Shown piece after piece: positions 63,540-64,000 of a stretch of DNA of 64,000 bases. The first letter of the stretch is position 1. Every line of letters begins with the position of its first letter. A model generated the notes under the pieces. The model was not told the origin of the DNA. It saw only the letters and a program-made list of their open reading frames with translations, and did no database searches. Made by a program: the position numbers and the translations under genes. The stretch comes from JAOUEA01 sp963790335 (lineage in GTDB: Bacteria > Actinomycetota > UBA4738 > HRBIN12). The stretch spans positions 140,396-204,395 of the forward strand of contig CAWBOB010000006.1 in the NCBI GenBank assembly GCA_963790335.1, written 5' to 3'.

Positions 63540-64000
63540 ATGACCTGGCTCGTCGCCGGCCTCGGCAATCCGGGCGACCGCTACGCGAACACCAGGCACA
63601 ACGTCGGGCGCATGGTCGCCGCCGAGCTGGCCCACCGAGCCGGCGAGCGGTTCAGGAAGGTTCGGTTCCTTCCCCTCGAGGCGGCCGAGATGCGAGAAGG
63701 CGGCGACCGGGTGCTCCTGGCGTCGAGCACGCGGTTCATGAACGAGTCCGGACCCTCGTACGCGAGCCTCGCCCGCAAGCACGAGGTCGAGCCCGAGCGC
63801 GTCATCGCGGTCTACGACGAGCTCGACATCACCCCGGGTGAGCTCCGCGTGAAGTTCGCAGGGGGAAGCTCGCACAACGGCGTGAAGTCGTTGCAGCAGG
63901 CGCTGCGGAGCAAGGACTTCTTGCACGTGCGCATCGGTATCGGGCGGCCTCCCGGGCGTCAGGATCCGGCGGACTTCGTGCTCCAACCGATCGGCAACGC
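63540..64000 (+). CDS. pth: peptidyl-tRNA hydrolase, truncated by the window end
   Basis: Pth recycles peptidyl-tRNA dropped from ribosomes. The 153 visible residues contain VAGLGNPGDRYANTRHNVG with the catalytic His, FMNESGPSYASLARK, YDELDITPGELRVKFAGGSSHNGVKSL and HVRIGIGRPPGRQDPADFVL. About 35-45 C-terminal residues lie beyond position 64000. Confidence 0.96.
   Translation, partial: MTWLVAGLGNPGDRYANTRHNVGRMVAAELAHRAGERFRKVRFLPLEAAEMREGGDRVLLASSTRFMNESGPSYASLARKHEVEPERVIAVYDELDITPGELRVKFAGGSSHNGVKSLQQALRSKDFLHVRIGIGRPPGRQDPADFVLQPIGN

Noticed and set aside
1..64000. CRISPR arrays, insertion sequences, prophage or integrase genes
   Set aside because: No regularly spaced direct repeats and no transposase, recombinase or phage structural motif were seen on either strand.

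Overview
The window reads as a chromosome segment of a high-GC Gram-positive bacterium of the phylum Actinomycetota, probably from a deep, poorly cultivated lineage. The pointers are a deazaflavin (F420)-type PPOX oxidoreductase, a DUF3052 protein, LiaR/PspC-type envelope signalling, a protein O-mannosyltransferase, frequent GTG starts, and the order pmt / rsmI ... metG-tatD-(DUF348-G5-RlpA)-rsmA-ispE ... glmU-prs-rplY-pth. I recall this order from mycobacteria and relatives. No rRNA, CRISPR array, transposase, integrase or phage gene is visible. One tRNA (Gln, TTG) is present.

Layout. 0-5.7 kb: a Rieske fragment, a secreted protein, a divergent HxlR/YceI pair, small metabolic genes and an M15 peptidase. 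5.7-17.2 kb: a molybdenum-hydroxylase (CO-dehydrogenase-like) locus. The maturation genes mocA, coxG and xdhC lie on the minus strand and coxS-coxL-coxM on the plus strand. After a methyltransferase and an MscS channel come coxD and coxE. Two paralogous one-TM extracytoplasmic proteins flank this block. 17.2-24 kb: RDD protein, phosphodiester glycosidase, glcF, tryptophan dioxygenase with a GYD protein and an aminotransferase, then arsR facing a 13-codon cysteine-rich mini-gene. 24-30 kb: a PspC/LiaF-like protein opposite a PspC-histidine kinase and LuxR regulator, then glcD and glcE. 30-40 kb: mixed small enzymes, two PfkB kinases, MFS, aminoglycoside-phosphotransferase-like protein, a helical repeat protein, pirin, FAD oxidase, CPBP protease and YbaK. 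40-46.6 kb: CocE hydrolase, protein mannosyltransferase, DUF3052, rsmI and a HerA-like ATPase. 46.7-52.4 kb: the conserved housekeeping block with a near-consensus parS site. 52.4-57.3 kb: an accessory insertion with two class III cyclases, one translationally coupled to an osmolyte-type binding lipoprotein. 57.6-64 kb: glmU, prs, an ECF sigma factor with a large membrane partner, rplY and pth.

Sequence quality matters. At least ten otherwise convincing genes between 0.2 and 37 kb are broken by single-base shifts, often beside short homopolymers. Between 39.9 and 45.3 kb there are about twenty such shifts in five adjacent genes, whereas 46.6-64 kb is almost clean. I read these as base-calling or assembly errors and annotated the broken genes as single CDSs with approximate shift points.

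The most interesting unexplained signals are: (i) a micro-ORF encoding MVFDDPCCPEGCC with its own Shine-Dalgarno and hairpin, next to an arsR operator; (ii) a dyad CTAGTCT-N5-AGACTAG found three times in gene borders with identical spacing; (iii) a 28-bp perfect palindrome upstream of a cyclase/binding-protein operon; (iv) a hairpin that would bury the ribosome-binding site of the RlpA-like gene; (v) a recurring TANNNT box 6-9 nt before start codons, which points to leaderless transcription.
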